A stretch of 64,000 bases of DNA from Parascedosporium putredinis (Eukaryota > Ascomycota > Sordariomycetes > Microascales > Microascaceae). The translations under genes and the position numbers were made by a program. Of the stretch, positions 1-12,050 are shown one piece after another (position 1 is the first letter of the stretch; every line of letters starts with the position of its first letter). Under the pieces are notes generated by a model. It worked only from the letters and a program-made list of their open reading frames with translations, did not search any database and was not told the DNA's origin. The DNA lies in the NCBI GenBank assembly GCA_949357655.1, contig CASHTG010000018.1:1488001-1552000 (forward strand), read 5' to 3'.

Positions 1-1670
1 CAATAGCCACGTGCCACTGGCCCTTCTAGTGTTTCCAGACCCCTCCCGGGCGAAGCGTTTGGATAGCGGTGATGTTTCTCAATGATACATGTACTGGCCG
101 ACGACTATCGTCGCAGACAACAGGACATCCGCCTACATCGTTTCATTTCTTCCCACGAAAGGCGTTCAAATCAGGTTCCATGCAGATTCTACAAGATTTT
201 CTTGGATGAATATCTTATGGAGGCCCTGGCCTATTCTTCGCAAAGCCTCGCGTATCGACCGCTCTAGGTAGAATAGTTAGAGTTTGCGGTGATCTACCGC
301 GCACAGCGCCCAAGGTATTGAAGTTGCTTTAAAAGACACTATCTAGAGTATATAAGCCTGTATTGCATCCCGGGGGCACTGGACATGGACAAACAGTTCT
401 CACAATGTAGAGAGTATCCCACTCTTCTCGCCCTGAACGAAGAAAAACACGCCGCCTGGAAAATAAACCGGCCTTCTCGTTGCGAGAGGGGAGAGGTATC
501 ACCGTGAGCGAATGTGTAAGGGAAAGGCCATTAAGGGAAAGGCCGTTGTTAGGATATAACATGAGCTTCGAACTCCTCGTCATTTGTCATTCACGGCTCC
601 TTGAGTCAACAGGAACTGAAAAATATGCTCTATGGCATTGATACAGATTCGCTTTTCATCGTGACGACCGTGGTCATGGTACTCTCAAGCTCAAGGAAGC
701 CTGGGGAATCTCAGGAAATCAAAAGGAGAGGAAGTTAGGGGTGAAAATAAGCAGATAGCAAGGGTGGCGTTTTATATCTTGAGCCACCGAGGTTGGTGAT
801 TCTTGGTTCCATGCTGGTGGTTGCGCTGCCGACTTCACTCAAAGGTTGATTGGCTTGACTTTTATATTTTCATTGATACTGTACGGATGTATGTCAATTG
901 ATTCAGCATGAGCCATCTAATTGGGATACAGACACACTTAAAAGCCGCCGAAAGAAACCACCCCTTTGCTATCTCCAGATCTCGACTCTCGACGCCACAA
1001 AGCAGATATCCTGAAAGGGTGAGGTTGAAAACATGCACTAAACCGAGTAGGGGTTGAACGATGAGCCAATGGCGGCGATGCTAATTGTCCAAGTAAACGA
1101 GAAAAATTCCCTCTTCAGGAAAGGTCCTGGCCCCTCGGGAATACATAATTTCCCTTTTGTCTCCCAACAAAAAAGACACTTGCGCCCGGCGGAAAATTGC
1201 GGATCTAGGAGCGAGACAGAAGTGCACATTGGGCAGCTGGACCGTCCTAAAACAATTTAGATGGTGTTCATATCTGATATCTTCCTTATTCTTTTCTTCT
1301 TTCTTTTTCTCCAATAGACGAGGTCGTCGGAGGTTCCCAAAGTGGAAGACGTTGATCGACTATTTAAGCGGGCCAGTCCCTGGAATTTGTGCATCAAACG
1401 GGGATTGCGGGTCGCCCATGTGCGAGGCACGACGTCACTCCTCACTCACCCCTACACTCATCATAGCCGTTGACCTTGGTGCCTTTTTTGTTTTTCTTGA
1501 CGGACTACTCTTTCCAGTCAAAATTTCAATTAATTGCGTATTTTCTTCTCCATTGCTTATACGACTGCTCACCGTCGCCCTCTCGTTCCTTTTGTGTTCA
1601 CGGCCATTGGCCTTCAAGAACCTGCGTCCAATCCCCCCCCCCGCAGGTTACCTTGACACACTCGGCCAAA
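1..1670. other. Intergenic / upstream region of SYM1
   Basis: No coding region is supported here. The last ~350 bases are pyrimidine-rich and probably hold the promoter and leader of the SYM1 gene. A TGAGTCA heptamer lies at 602-608 and a perfect-length 15-base tandem duplication at 517-546; neither can be assigned a role. Confidence 0.6.
517..546. repeat. Two-copy 15-bp tandem repeat
   Basis: The unit TAAGGGAAAGGCCAT at 517-531 is followed directly by TAAGGGAAAGGCCGT at 532-546, a 15-base duplication with one mismatch. It lies in non-coding DNA and has no evident function. Confidence 0.8.
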
Positions 1671-2397
1671 ATGTTGTTGTGGTACGCTATCCTCGACCGG
1701 AGAGCTGTTTAGTGGGAAATTGTTTACTAAAACTCAATGTTTAGGTACCAATCTATACTGGCCCGTCGGCCGGTGCTCACACAGAGCGTCACGACCGCAG
1801 TCCTGAACACCGTTGGAGACATCACTGCCCAGCAGGCGGTTGAGAAGCGGGGAAAGATCATGACTGGAAGCGTACTGCACGAATGGCTCTCTACGGAGGA
1901 AGTAAGTTCTCTCAGCGTGTTGGCATATCTGCCTCTTCCCGTCCTTCTTTCGTCCCTCTCCTCGTCGTCTTCCCTTTCCCAGTTCTGTTTATCTATTGCG
2001 GCAAGAACCGCAAGTCTTGGACCTTTGTCAGTTAACCTCGATGAGTAGTCGTCTTTGGGCCTTGCGCGGCAATGTGGTATAGGTTCTTGACCCATCGCGT
2101 GGTGCTCAAGAACAAAAACGCCGAGGTGCTGGCTAGAGTTGCCGTCGACCAGACCATCTTCTCGCCAACCTTCCTCACGGTTTTCCTTTCAACAATGGCC
2201 TTTTTGAGGGCAGGAGTCCCAAGGAGAATGTGAAGAAGAATTTCCTCCCCATCATGGCCACTAACTACATGGTCTGGCCCTGGGTGCAACTTGCCAACTT
2301 CAAGTTTGTGCCTTTGAACCATAGGCTCACTTTCGCCAACACTGTTGCGATCGGGTGGAATTGCTACATCAGCTACATGAATAACAGGGATAGATGA
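1671..2397 (+). CDS. SYM1: Mpv17/PMP22-family inner mitochondrial membrane protein Sym1
   Basis: Sym1 sits in the mitochondrial inner membrane; in yeast it is needed for ethanol growth at high temperature and for mitochondrial metabolite and mtDNA homeostasis. Exons are 1671-1681, 1745-1901 and 2049-2397; the first exon holds only ATG plus eight bases (MLLW across the junction). The N-terminus reads YQSILARRPVLTQSV and GDITAQQ, then ARMALYGG and VFGP. The C-terminal half has the Mpv17 signature, WPWVQLANFKFVP, and ends WNCYISYMNNRDR. About 172 residues, normal for the family. Two single-base losses are apparent, at 1849-1855 (GGGGAAA) and at 2206 (FLEGRSPKENVKK needs one more G). With both allowed for, 517+2 bases is a multiple of three. 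The upstream in-frame extension at 1157 crosses the first intron and is not real. Confidence 0.92.
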
Positions 2398-3025
2398 CCG
2401 GCCAGCCCTTAAGAAACTGGCCTAGGCTTACAATAGAGCGGAGGTGATACCCAAGACTACATGGAAATGGTGGGGATTCGCTGGGCAGAGACCGGCACGT
2501 TGTCCATTTTTATCTATTCGAGTTTTTGTTCTTTCCACCTTTTGAGGGATCATTCTGCAGATACATTTCTACGTTTATAGACGGCGGCCATGATAGTAGC
2601 CCCTTATAGATCAGAGGGAAGGGCTAATCGAGTTCACTTCGTTCCTCCTGGAGCTGGAATCCGTGATCTGGTGAGCGGATGCATAGCTGGTGCATGCGCC
2701 AGTGTGGAGAGCCCAGCCATTTCTTTGGTCGCGTGATTCCTCCTGACTAAAAATTCGACGCAGTGTTGTCCCGCATGGCTGGTGTGGTGGCGGCATCGTT
2801 CGATTTGCTTGGGTGGTTAATTTGCGCCTCAGGCGCCAACGCAAATTCTTGCTCCGCCGCCAAGGCTACGGCCTTCTTCGGCGATGACTGCACAGATGAC
2901 CTCGATCTCCGCCACGCAAACGAAGCGACCGCTTCTTCTCCCACTTCCCCTACCATCACCCTCCGCCAGCACTGCTGCTTCTCTGTTGTCGGACATCGGT
3001 CGATGCCTCGACACTGAAAATCATC
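2398..3025. other. Intergenic, SYM1 3' region and mS38 promoter
   Basis: 628 bases between two genes on the same strand. It must contain the 3' UTR of SYM1 and the promoter of the mS38 gene; I see no gene or recognisable site. Confidence 0.5.
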
Positions 3026-4153
3026 ATGCTGCAGCATACGGTGCGTCGCGTAGCCTCCGCGGCCACCGCTCAGTCGGCGTTATTTTCCGCCAATTCGCTA
3101 GGCGCCCACGCGCCGAAAGCGGCCGCCTCACTCGCGACTCCTCAACGAAAGGGCCCTCTTCACCAGCGAAGATACTCTTCCTCGAAGCCGAGCAGCCCCA
3201 AGAACCGCTCCAATGGACCCAAGGGCCTCCCCACGGGCGATGCCGTCTCGGCCACCGCCTCGTCTAGTGAGGTGAAAACTCCATCCGAGAAGAGGAAACG
3301 CAGGAGCAAGGTCAACGACGGGTCGAGCGATCCCTTCCAAGGATTTCCTAGCGTTCCTAGTACTCAACACCTCTCGCAAGAAGGTATGTTATCTTTTTAC
3401 GCTCCCCTTTTGTGCACTTTGTGCTTGTTATCTGGGCGCCGAAACTAATTTTTCGCCTCATCTGGTAGCCTTGGGTTTGTCAAGTTTCTTCTCCATGCAC
3501 CGCCCAATCTCCATCACCCACAGTTTACCCCGAACCACATCCGACGAGGCCTTCGCCGAGATCTTCTCTGCCCGGTCCGCCATCAACAAGCCCAACGACG
3601 TCATTTCGACTCTCTCCCGCGCGGTCGATGATCTAGAAGGACCCATGGCAAAGATGACCATTTCCAGGGAGGGCCAGGCTGAACAGGCCGGCGAGGGCGT
3701 TCAAAAATTGACCTCAGACATGCCGACGGTCGCGAATCTAGCGTCTTCGTCCAAGTGAAGAGCATGACCGGCCAGTTCCTGCCCTTCCAACCTCCTCCCC
3801 TTCCAGAGCCCCAGGCCGCAAATGGTCAAGTCTTTGGCGCCTCGTCCGAGGCTGACCTCGAACTTTCCCCTCAGCACCGAGTTTATCGCGCCATGTTCAC
3901 TATTGAGGAGACGCTCGATGCCGATGGCCAGGTCCATGTCCTAGCCCACAGCCCCAAGATCCTCAACGACGAACCCGGTAGCCGATACATTGACCGTCTC
4001 CGGAGAATGAGGCACGAGGACGCTCTGCGTAGGAGGGAGGTGCTTCACGCCATCAGCGTAAAGAAGCGCAGAAAGCTCAAGATGAAGAAGAAGAAGTTCA
4101 AGAAGAAGTTGAAGTCCTCGAGGAAACTCAGGGAGAGACTGCATAAGATCTAA
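3026..4153 (+). CDS. COX24: Mitochondrial small-subunit ribosomal protein mS38 (COX24/AURKAIP1 family)
   Basis: mS38 is a basic protein of the mitochondrial ribosome small subunit; in yeast it was first described as Cox24/Qri5, needed for expression of COX1. Exons 3026-3383 and 3469-4153. The N-terminus MLQHTVRRVASAATAQSAL is Arg/Ser/Ala-rich without acids, as in a mitochondrial presequence, followed by RRYSSSKPSS. The diagnostic part is the last ~50 residues: an RRMRHEDALRRR segment then SVKKRRKLKMKKKKFKKKLK and a basic end at LRERLHKI. The middle is low complexity and poorly conserved. One base is missing near 3712-3716 (after KLT; SRHADGRE then continues to VQVKSMTGQF), giving 347 residues when allowed for. 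It follows SYM1 on the same strand, so two nuclear genes for mitochondrial proteins are adjacent. Confidence 0.85.
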
Positions 4154-7100
4154 ACGCTCCTTGCTTTGGACAGATGATTGCATTGTTTGGGGAAGCATAC
4201 TAGACTCGGGTCTCTTGTAGAGATGGCTACCGCGCCCCTGTTCTTCCTGCCGTTATTCCCTTTTCTCCTTTAGTATTTGAACCTTTTTTGTTTTATACAC
4301 AAAGACCTTGGTAGCTCCGATCAAAGGACAGGCTAGTGAGACGACTTAGAGGATCCTGAGATTCTGGGCTCGCGAATGCCCAGGCGCCCGAACTAGGCCT
4401 CCTTCTACGTCGTCCTCGCTCTCTCTGTTCAAATCGCAAGCACCTTCCGGGGACCGGCTTCATGTTTTTCTGCTGGCGCCCCGCTGTAATATAGATAGGC
4501 GATTCATGGTGTGAATGGGAATATATCTGTCTGAAAACACCAACTCTCTCTTTTCGTGACGATGTGACAACGCATCCCGACCCCCGACTGACGCCATTCT
4601 CTTCTGATGATGCTCTCGGGCGCGGCACGAAGCCAAGAACTAACTCGATTATGAGGGGGACAGTAGGTATTGCTTGGTCACCTTGGTCGCAGTACAGGTT
4701 GGGCGAAGGATGGGGCTGATAGCCCCTTTTAGAGGAATGGGCCTAGAACCACACGGAGGGCTTCTCGCGAGACGAACCGGACAGAAGGCCCTGTCTTAAC
4801 ATATGGGGATGAAGAGAAATGATGGGACAGTCAACCAGGCTCAGTGGCAAGCGACCGTGAATGGGAGTCAAACTCTTAGCTTCTGAGTGAGAGGGTAGAC
4901 TTCGAGCAGGCCACGGAAAGCAAAGCTTTAGGGGACAGGGAGCTGCTCGTTCGTGAAGAACACCTCGGACTTGACTTGGGGACACGACGAGGTCGAATCA
5001 AGTTGGTCTCAGCTCACTGCACCGCCAAAACAGCGTTCACGACATACTGGGAATCTACTATGACTTCTTTAGGCTCTAACGATCGCTGTGGTTTGTCCCT
5101 TTTATCTTTTTGCTTGGGGATTGTCCAAAGGCTCCGCCTCCAACACCTTCTCCCCCTTCCCTTGGGTATCCTCCCCCAACTCTTGATTGAGTCACCCTCT
5201 TTCGTCGTCTGTAATGGTCGGAGAGTGAAAGGAGGTAGGCTGACCTGCTACCCCCTTTAGGATGCGCTCCGGACAAAAGGCATGCCCCTATTTTGAGAGG
5301 AACAAAGCTTATCTCGCTTGATCTGAGGGTCAAGGTGCATACCGCAAGGCCCTGTCAGGGTGGCTCTCAACGAAGCCTCGAGTTCCATGACCCTGTCGCG
5401 TCCCCTCATCTACTACGACGGGACGTATTATATGATATATTGACGAGAGCACTACCTCCGTAAATATCTACTACCATCAACTTTTAGTCTTTTACTTAGA
5501 AAGGCCGCCTCACTTCCAATTTGATATGACCCCGAGCTAGGTTTGTGACCAAGGAGCTGCGTTGAGAAACTCTTTCCATTCTGACGAGAGGCGAATGGCG
5601 GGAGGTTTATCCTAACCCGAGCAAACTACGGCCTCATAATATCCCCTTCTTCTGACTGTTACGAGACACTTAATGATACGTGGTAAAAGTCAAACCTAAG
5701 TAGCTACAGAGGCAAGGTTGCATGGCGGCGTGGCAGAGCAAGGTTCAAAAAGCTTTACAGGAGCTTTAGAGACGAGTGATGAAGTCAACAGAGATAGCCC
5801 GTCTACCAACTGCCAAACTCACAGATATGGGACCAACGCCCGATTTACTGATCGCGAAGGATTCATCGCCTAGGAGCGTTCCAATATGAACCATCGCTGA
5901 TCGTCGAGAGATCGATCCTCCCACTCTTTGGCACCCAACGCGTGGTAGTTCATCCACCTCGGGGTCCTGGTCATCGAGCCCGGCTCTGCGGGAGACTTGC
6001 TTAAGCAACACGTCGTAGGGTTAAAGGTGACGAACAGACGGCACTGACACGTTCGGCGAGCCAACCCCGACGACACTGGCGCAGGTGCCTCTTTGACGCT
6101 TCACCGGACTTATGTGGAACGGCAAGTGAGCATCGAACGCGAGGATCATGCATGATGAACGTGCGGGTATTTTTCTCATGCGTCCTTGAGATGTGGCGGG
6201 GGTATTAGGGAAGAGGAGGGAAAAGGGAAAAAAAGGGGGGACGCCCCCGCGGATCCCTTGTAACCTGATGCTCGATTCGTTTGCTAGCCACACAGACACC
6301 GCTTTTGACTCTTGGTAAGATAGAGGAAAATCATTCTTTGTGGTAGATGAAGTTCAATCCTGGGATCGATACCTCGGTAAACCCATTTGCGTTGCTCAAC
6401 TTAGCATATTGCGGGGGTTCTCCGTCCTGGTCCTGGTGGCGCTCGCGAGGGAGAGAAGCATTTTTCTCCTTCTTTGCTTTTGCTCTTTTCCTATTTTCAG
6501 GGGTTCTTTTGGGGGCGCGAGGTAATAATGGTAGACACAAGACCAATCTCCTCGCTGGCAACCCGGCTCACGATGCTATCAGTGCCCTTTGTGCTCGGTC
6601 ACATCAAATCCTGTCATGGCCCACAGACATCGCCAATCAGCGGCATGAGATTATTGACGGTGAAGGATCGCCCTGTTGCTGGAACAATTCTCACGTAGGT
6701 CATTGAGGGTACCGAGATAAATGTCACTCTAAAAGAGCGTCAACATGGGATGCTTGTCTGCTCGACAACGGGGTCAAAAGTTGGGAAGAGGCAGCAAACG
6801 AGGCAAAATAAAAAGGAGAAAGGAGTCAAAGGCACAAGGGACCCCAAGAAAAGGGGGGTTCGTCTGCGCACAGAGACGGCCTGTGTGACGGGTGTTGGTT
6901 TCGCGACACAGCTTAATTCTGTATTCAGGCTCAGGATTGGTTGCCAGGAAATATATGCAACGGAAAGAACGGAAGAAGGAGAGAGCAGAATAGAAGGGGG
7001 CTTCATTGGCAGGGGATGTGCATCATGATCTCTTGATGCTCATGTGCTAGCCGTCGATCTCGAGGTATGGGGTCCCTTTTGAAGTGAGCGTCAAGGAACA

Positions 7101-10042
7101 TGCATGCCGGGGCTGGGGGAGATCAGAGGCAGGCATAGAAAGAAGGACGGCCGGCTCGTTGCCAAGCTTCAGCACACGACTTTGCGTCTTCGGCGTCGAA
7201 ACCCGACTGGGCGGCAATATATCGGGATTTTCGCAGAGCTCTTTACGCCGGGCGGGCGATGAGGGAGTTTGGGCGAATGGATTTCCGCTGATTAGCGAGT
7301 CTGCGAGGTGGGATCGCAATAGTGGGAGCTCTTTTGAGAGGCGGCGGGCTTGAATGCTTCAAGGGTGAGAAGGGAGAGAGCAGAGTTTATTGGTATGGCT
7401 TCATAGTGATAGAGATGCTAGACAGCGCCACCTTCCTCCCATCTTCAAAGGCTCGTGATCGCAACAAATGGCAAACTAACACCACGCGCCTTTGAAGGGA
7501 CTTGAGAAATTGAGAGTATGTTGTTAGTTCAGCTGAACCCCGAAATAGTGTTGTGTGACAAGCACAGAGAACGCAGAGTCGAGTTACTGCCCGTGACGTC
7601 ATGATACACAACTGTGTGTGTTTTTGAGTTTTCACACAGTACATGCAAATCTCTTCCTCGAATAGGTGAAAATTTGATCGATACCCCTGTCGCGGCACAC
7701 AACCTTAAAAGGCTTCTGAAACAGGAACTGGGATCCACCATTTGGAAACACTCGAAGTTGCCTCTTTGGCCTCCGGGAGGACGTCGGCGGGTCGATTGTC
7801 ATCTCTTCTTTTGCGGACGGTCTTGGGGTTTGACGTCTGCATAGCTTGGACGGGCGGACCCCCTACCCTACCCATTGGTAGAAATTGTGATTTCGTTGAT
7901 GAAGTCATCCAACCATCCCGCCGATTCCGTCGATGGACTTCAGAATCGGCGCTGTTCGTCAACGTCTTCCACTAGCAAGAAAGCGGGACACTGGAGGAAC
8001 CAATGAGTGATCTGAACTGCAATCACCATGCTCTTGACAAGCGCCGAAGAACCAAAAAAGCACAGCCAAGAGGAAACTAACCGTTGATGGAGGCGGGCAG
8101 AATCACGTGACACATTACTAAGACTTTTCTCGGTTTCTATTGGGCCAGTCTTTGAAAAGTGCCAAACACCCCCTGGTCCCTCCCCAGCCCTTCGCTTCCC
8201 TCATTGTGCTAGCACCAAGTGCTGCGTCCCCAGCACTACCCCTTTAGCGGTCTTGGCATGCACCCGAAAGCCAATCAGAGGCGGTCCCACACGCCTTGAC
8301 ACCAAACCTGGCGCTTCTCCGACGTATGTCGTCTCAAGCTCGACCCTGCTACCAAAGATCCTTCCCTCACCACACCGCAAGGTTCCTTTTAGGCTCTCTC
8401 TTCTTCAATCGGATTTACAAGATCTGACACGGGGGCCTTCCTTGCGAAACCTCCTCGACTTCCTCCTACGTCTGATCTGCCAGCATGGCCGGGAAGGTCG
8501 TAGGCGGAGGGAGAGGGGGAGGCGCCCACTCTATCGTGGCTTTTGTAGTGTAGCCTTTACCTTGGAGCCCATATTATTCTTCATCATCATTGCATTGGAA
8601 GTATCCATCCTCGCTCATCCATGCCCGTGCCGAAATACCTTGTGCCGCCGCACCTCCCCTTCCCAAGATTAGCGCTCTGACTGAAAACGCATTTCCTCTT
8701 GAGCACCGACACCGTGACACCGGCAGTATCCACAACTTCATTATCCTGCCCACGGTGATCGGCAAATTTCCTTGGCCTGCCGGCCAGGGTAGGCCACTGG
8801 GGAAAGGGGTCAATATTTGGGGGCCTCACTACAGTGACCAGCGACGAGCCAGTCGTAGCCCGGGCCCTGTTTCATGCCATGGTTTTTGGAGGGACAGTGA
8901 GGCAGGGACAGCGAGGTAGGGAATGGGCTAATAAGGGAAATATCAAGGATATCGTGAGGGAGCGAGAGAGGCTCTCAAGCGGCGGGGAAAGCATCAAAAA
9001 CAAATACAGAGAATACTGTTTAATCGCCACTGAGATAAACCCCCAAATGCATCCATGGATGTCCCAAGGTATTAGCTGCTGGACTGCAAACCTTCAATCC
9101 TCCGGTGCACAGGAGGTGGATCATAACCCGTAACCATCGGTACTTGGCTGCGTTTTGTCACGGATGAGCTTGACTGGATGAATTTGTGTCAGCTGCGATC
9201 AGAACCTTGTTCATTTCGCGATTAGGCTTGGTGTTTTGGGGGAGGTGAGGGAAGAAGGAGGGGGCAGACTGGGGTCCTCCCCAGCCGCCCCTGCCCTTAC
9301 TGATTTCCAGCTTTCTCCGGGCCCGGGTGTTACATTCGCCTCACATTGTTCGTACCTTGTCTTTTGCCCACACCCTCCACATCTGTGAAGAAAAGGGCCC
9401 CCTTCAAGCCCACCCCCTGTCGCCCACCCATTCCCGTGCTCGATGCATTGTTGTCACACATCCTTTATGACTTCTTACCGCCCACTCATCTTCTCGCCTC
9501 CCGCCTCCACCCTCTCCTTCTCTCTTTTCCTTCCTCCTCTTTTCTTTTCCTAATCTGCATCTCGGCGTGGTAGAAGAGACGATCCTTTCAAGGTCAAGAC
9601 TTGTCGACTCTGCCTTCTCTCTCTTCGCTCGAGAGCAACTTCACTTCTTCGCTGCTGGCTCAGATCGCTCTTTTGAATCCTTTTTCTCTTGTTTTGCTTT
9701 TTCTTTTCCTTTCCTAGGACCACCTCGCGGCTGGAGCTCCGACGAATCCTTCCCCTCGTTATCGAACCTTGCGTCTTTGCTTTTCCTCATTACGAATTTA
9801 ATAACGATATTTCCGTCGTGAAAGAGAAGGAATTCAACTTTGGCAAGAGGGAAGATTGACTCGCCTCCCGCTCCACTCGATCGAATCGCGGCCGAATCCC
9901 GTCGAACCGCCTTACCGATTGAAACCCCGTCGCGAACCTGCTAGCCGCGGCCTAGGCATCGTCGCAGGTCGACTTTGAGTTGTGGTATCATTTCTACTTT
10001 GAATACATATCGCAGCGAGGAAACTAGCTCTCCACCGCCAAG
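4154..10042. other. 5.9-kb gene-poor interval ending in a pyrimidine-rich NADPH oxidase leader
   Basis: No ORF here has recognisable homology, codon bias or splice-supported extension. From about 9330 to 10042 the plus strand is strongly CT-rich (for example 9475-9560 and 9640-9720), typical of fungal promoters and leaders, so the NADPH oxidase transcript may start several hundred bases upstream of its ATG. A pyrimidine tract ending TTTCCTAG at about 9717 could be a 5'-UTR intron acceptor, but no donor stands out. A short upstream ORF begins at about 9444. The rest, 4154-9300, shows nothing I can identify. Confidence 0.5.
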
Positions 10043-12050
10043 ATGGATACAGCAACGTTAATAAAGAAGCAATTTACGGGGCAGAAGATGCTCTTCCACC
10101 TCCTCTTCTGGGGTGCCCACTGGGGTGTCTTCGCTTTCGGATGGTAGGTTTTCTTTCTCCTTCTTATTCTTCTTCTCCTTGGCTATGCTATTGGAGCCGG
10201 AGGAGTAGAGCGCAAAAGCATGCTAACAATGTCTTTTTGCCCCCAACTTTTAGGTACAAGCAGGCGTCCGATGAGCGTCTAGCTCCTCTCAACTTGCTCA
10301 TGTTTTCCGTCTGGATCTCCCGTGGTGCCGGTCTAGTCCTGAGTTTCGATGGTATGCTTATCTTGCTACCGGTGTGCCGAACGATTGTGCGATGGATTCG
10401 TCCCAAGGTCCGATGGCTCCCCTTGACGAGAACCTGTGGTTCCATCGCCAGCTCGCCTATGCCATGTTGTTCTACACCATTCTCCACACCAGCGCTCATT
10501 ATGTCAAGTACGTGTAAACCCTCCCTCGCGTTGATTCGTGCCGCGTGGCGGATCCGCTCAAGCTCATTGCTAACCTGCGCCGCCGTAGTTTCTACAACGT
10601 TGAGAGGACTCAGCTCCGTCCCGGTACCGCTCTGGATATTCACTACAAGCAGCCCGGTGGTATTACCGGTCACGTCATGCTTTTCTGCATGATGATGATG
10701 TATACCACTGCCCACGCCAAAGTCCGCCAGCAATGTTTCGAGGCCTTCTGGTACACCCATCATCTCTTCATCCCGTTCATGCTTGGTCTCTACACCCATA
10801 CCGTCGGCTGCTTCGTCCGTGACAGCGCCGCTCCCTTCTCTCCCTTTGCCGGACGTGAATACTGGGAGCACTGCATTGGTTACCTCGGCTGGCGATGGGA
10901 GCTCTGGACCGGTGGTCTCTACCTTATCGAGCGTCTCTACCGCGAGATTCGTGCGCGCCGCGAAACCAAGATCACCCGTGTTGTCCGACACCCTTATGGT
11001 AAGAAGAGCCCGCGTCTCGCAAGAGATGCCTATTACAATCAGTTTGGATGATGCTAACAGTAACGTAGATGTCGTCGAGATCCAGTTCGCCAAGCCTTCT
11101 TTCAAGTACAAGGCTGGTCAGTGGTTGTTCCTCCAGGTCCCCGCCGTTTCCAAGTACCAGTGGCACCCTTTTACCATCACTTCCTGCCCCTATGACCCTT
11201 ATGTTTCCGTCCATATCCGACAAGTCGGTGACTTCACCCGCGCCCTTGGTAATGCTGTCGGTGCCGGTTCCGCCCAGGCCAAGCTCTACGACGGCGTCGA
11301 CCCTCTTGGAATGTACGAGGTTGCCCTCCAGAACGGTCAGCAAATGCCTGGTCTCCGCATCGATGGACCTTATGGTGCTCCCGCCGAAGATGTGTTCGAT
11401 AACGAAATTGCCGTGCTTATCGGCACTGGTATCGGTGTCACCCCGTGGGCTGCCATCTTGAAGAACATCTGGCATCTCCGCAACGGCCCCAACCCCCACT
11501 CGCTTGCGACGTGTCGAATTCATCTGGGTCTGCAAGGACACCGGATCCTTCGAGTGGTTCCAGACCCTTCTCTCTTCCCTCGAGGCTCAGAGCAACGAGG
11601 CTGCCCGTATTCCCGGCAGCACTGGCGTTGAATTCCTCAAGATCCACACTTATCTCACCCAGAAGCTCGACATTGACACGACACAGAACATTGTCCTCAA
11701 CTCCGTGGGCGCCGATGTCGACCCTCTTACCGAGCTCAAGTCCCGTACCAACTTTGGTCGTCCCAACTTCCCCAAGCTTTTCGAGGTTATGCGCAACGGC
11801 ATTCTCGACAGGACCTACATCAACGGTCTCGAGAGCATGCGAACCACCGTCGGTGTCTACTTCTGCGGTCCCTCTGCAGCTGGTAAGTCCATTTCTGCTT
11901 TCCCTAGGGGTTTCGCTCACCTTTGAGGAGCCGGTAAACGTGCATGTACTAACAGTCTACTTTTTCTCTCTAGCTCGTGACATCCAGAAGGCTTGTAAGC
12001 AGGCGACTGTTAGCGATGTCCTCTTCCGTTTCTGGAAGGAACATTTCTAG
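10043..12050 (+). CDS. noxA: NADPH oxidase catalytic subunit (NoxA/NOX-1 type)
   Basis: A transmembrane flavocytochrome that passes electrons from NADPH through FAD and two haems to O2, making superoxide; in moulds Nox enzymes control hyphal fusion, fruiting bodies and infection structures. Exons 10043-10143, 10254-10507, 10589-10998, 11069-11882, 11974-12050. The N-terminal two-fifths is the ferric-reductase-like membrane domain, with haem His candidates in HRQLAY, TILHTSAHYV, YTHHLFIP and LYTHTVG. FAD binding is at HPFTITSCP; NADPH binding at GPYGAPAED, GTGIGVTPWAAILK and VYFCGPSAA; the end is FWKEHF. No EF hands, so not the NoxC type. One C is missing at 10419-10422 and two in the C run at 11493-11497 (NPPTRLRRVEF). 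With these, 1656+3 bases gives 552 residues. NoxA is preferred to NoxB on length and the short N-terminus, but the split needs a tree. Confidence 0.9.

Noticed and set aside
602..608. TGAGTCA heptamer
   Set aside because: More than 1 kb from the nearest start codon (SYM1), which is not an amino-acid synthesis gene; likely chance.
1157..1744. 195-codon plus-strand open frame before SYM1
   Set aside because: It runs through the first SYM1 intron in a different frame and has no recognisable content; Mpv17 homology fixes the start at 1671.
10188..11111. 307-codon minus-strand open frame
   Set aside because: Antisense shadow of NADPH oxidase exons; conserved domains are on the plus strand.
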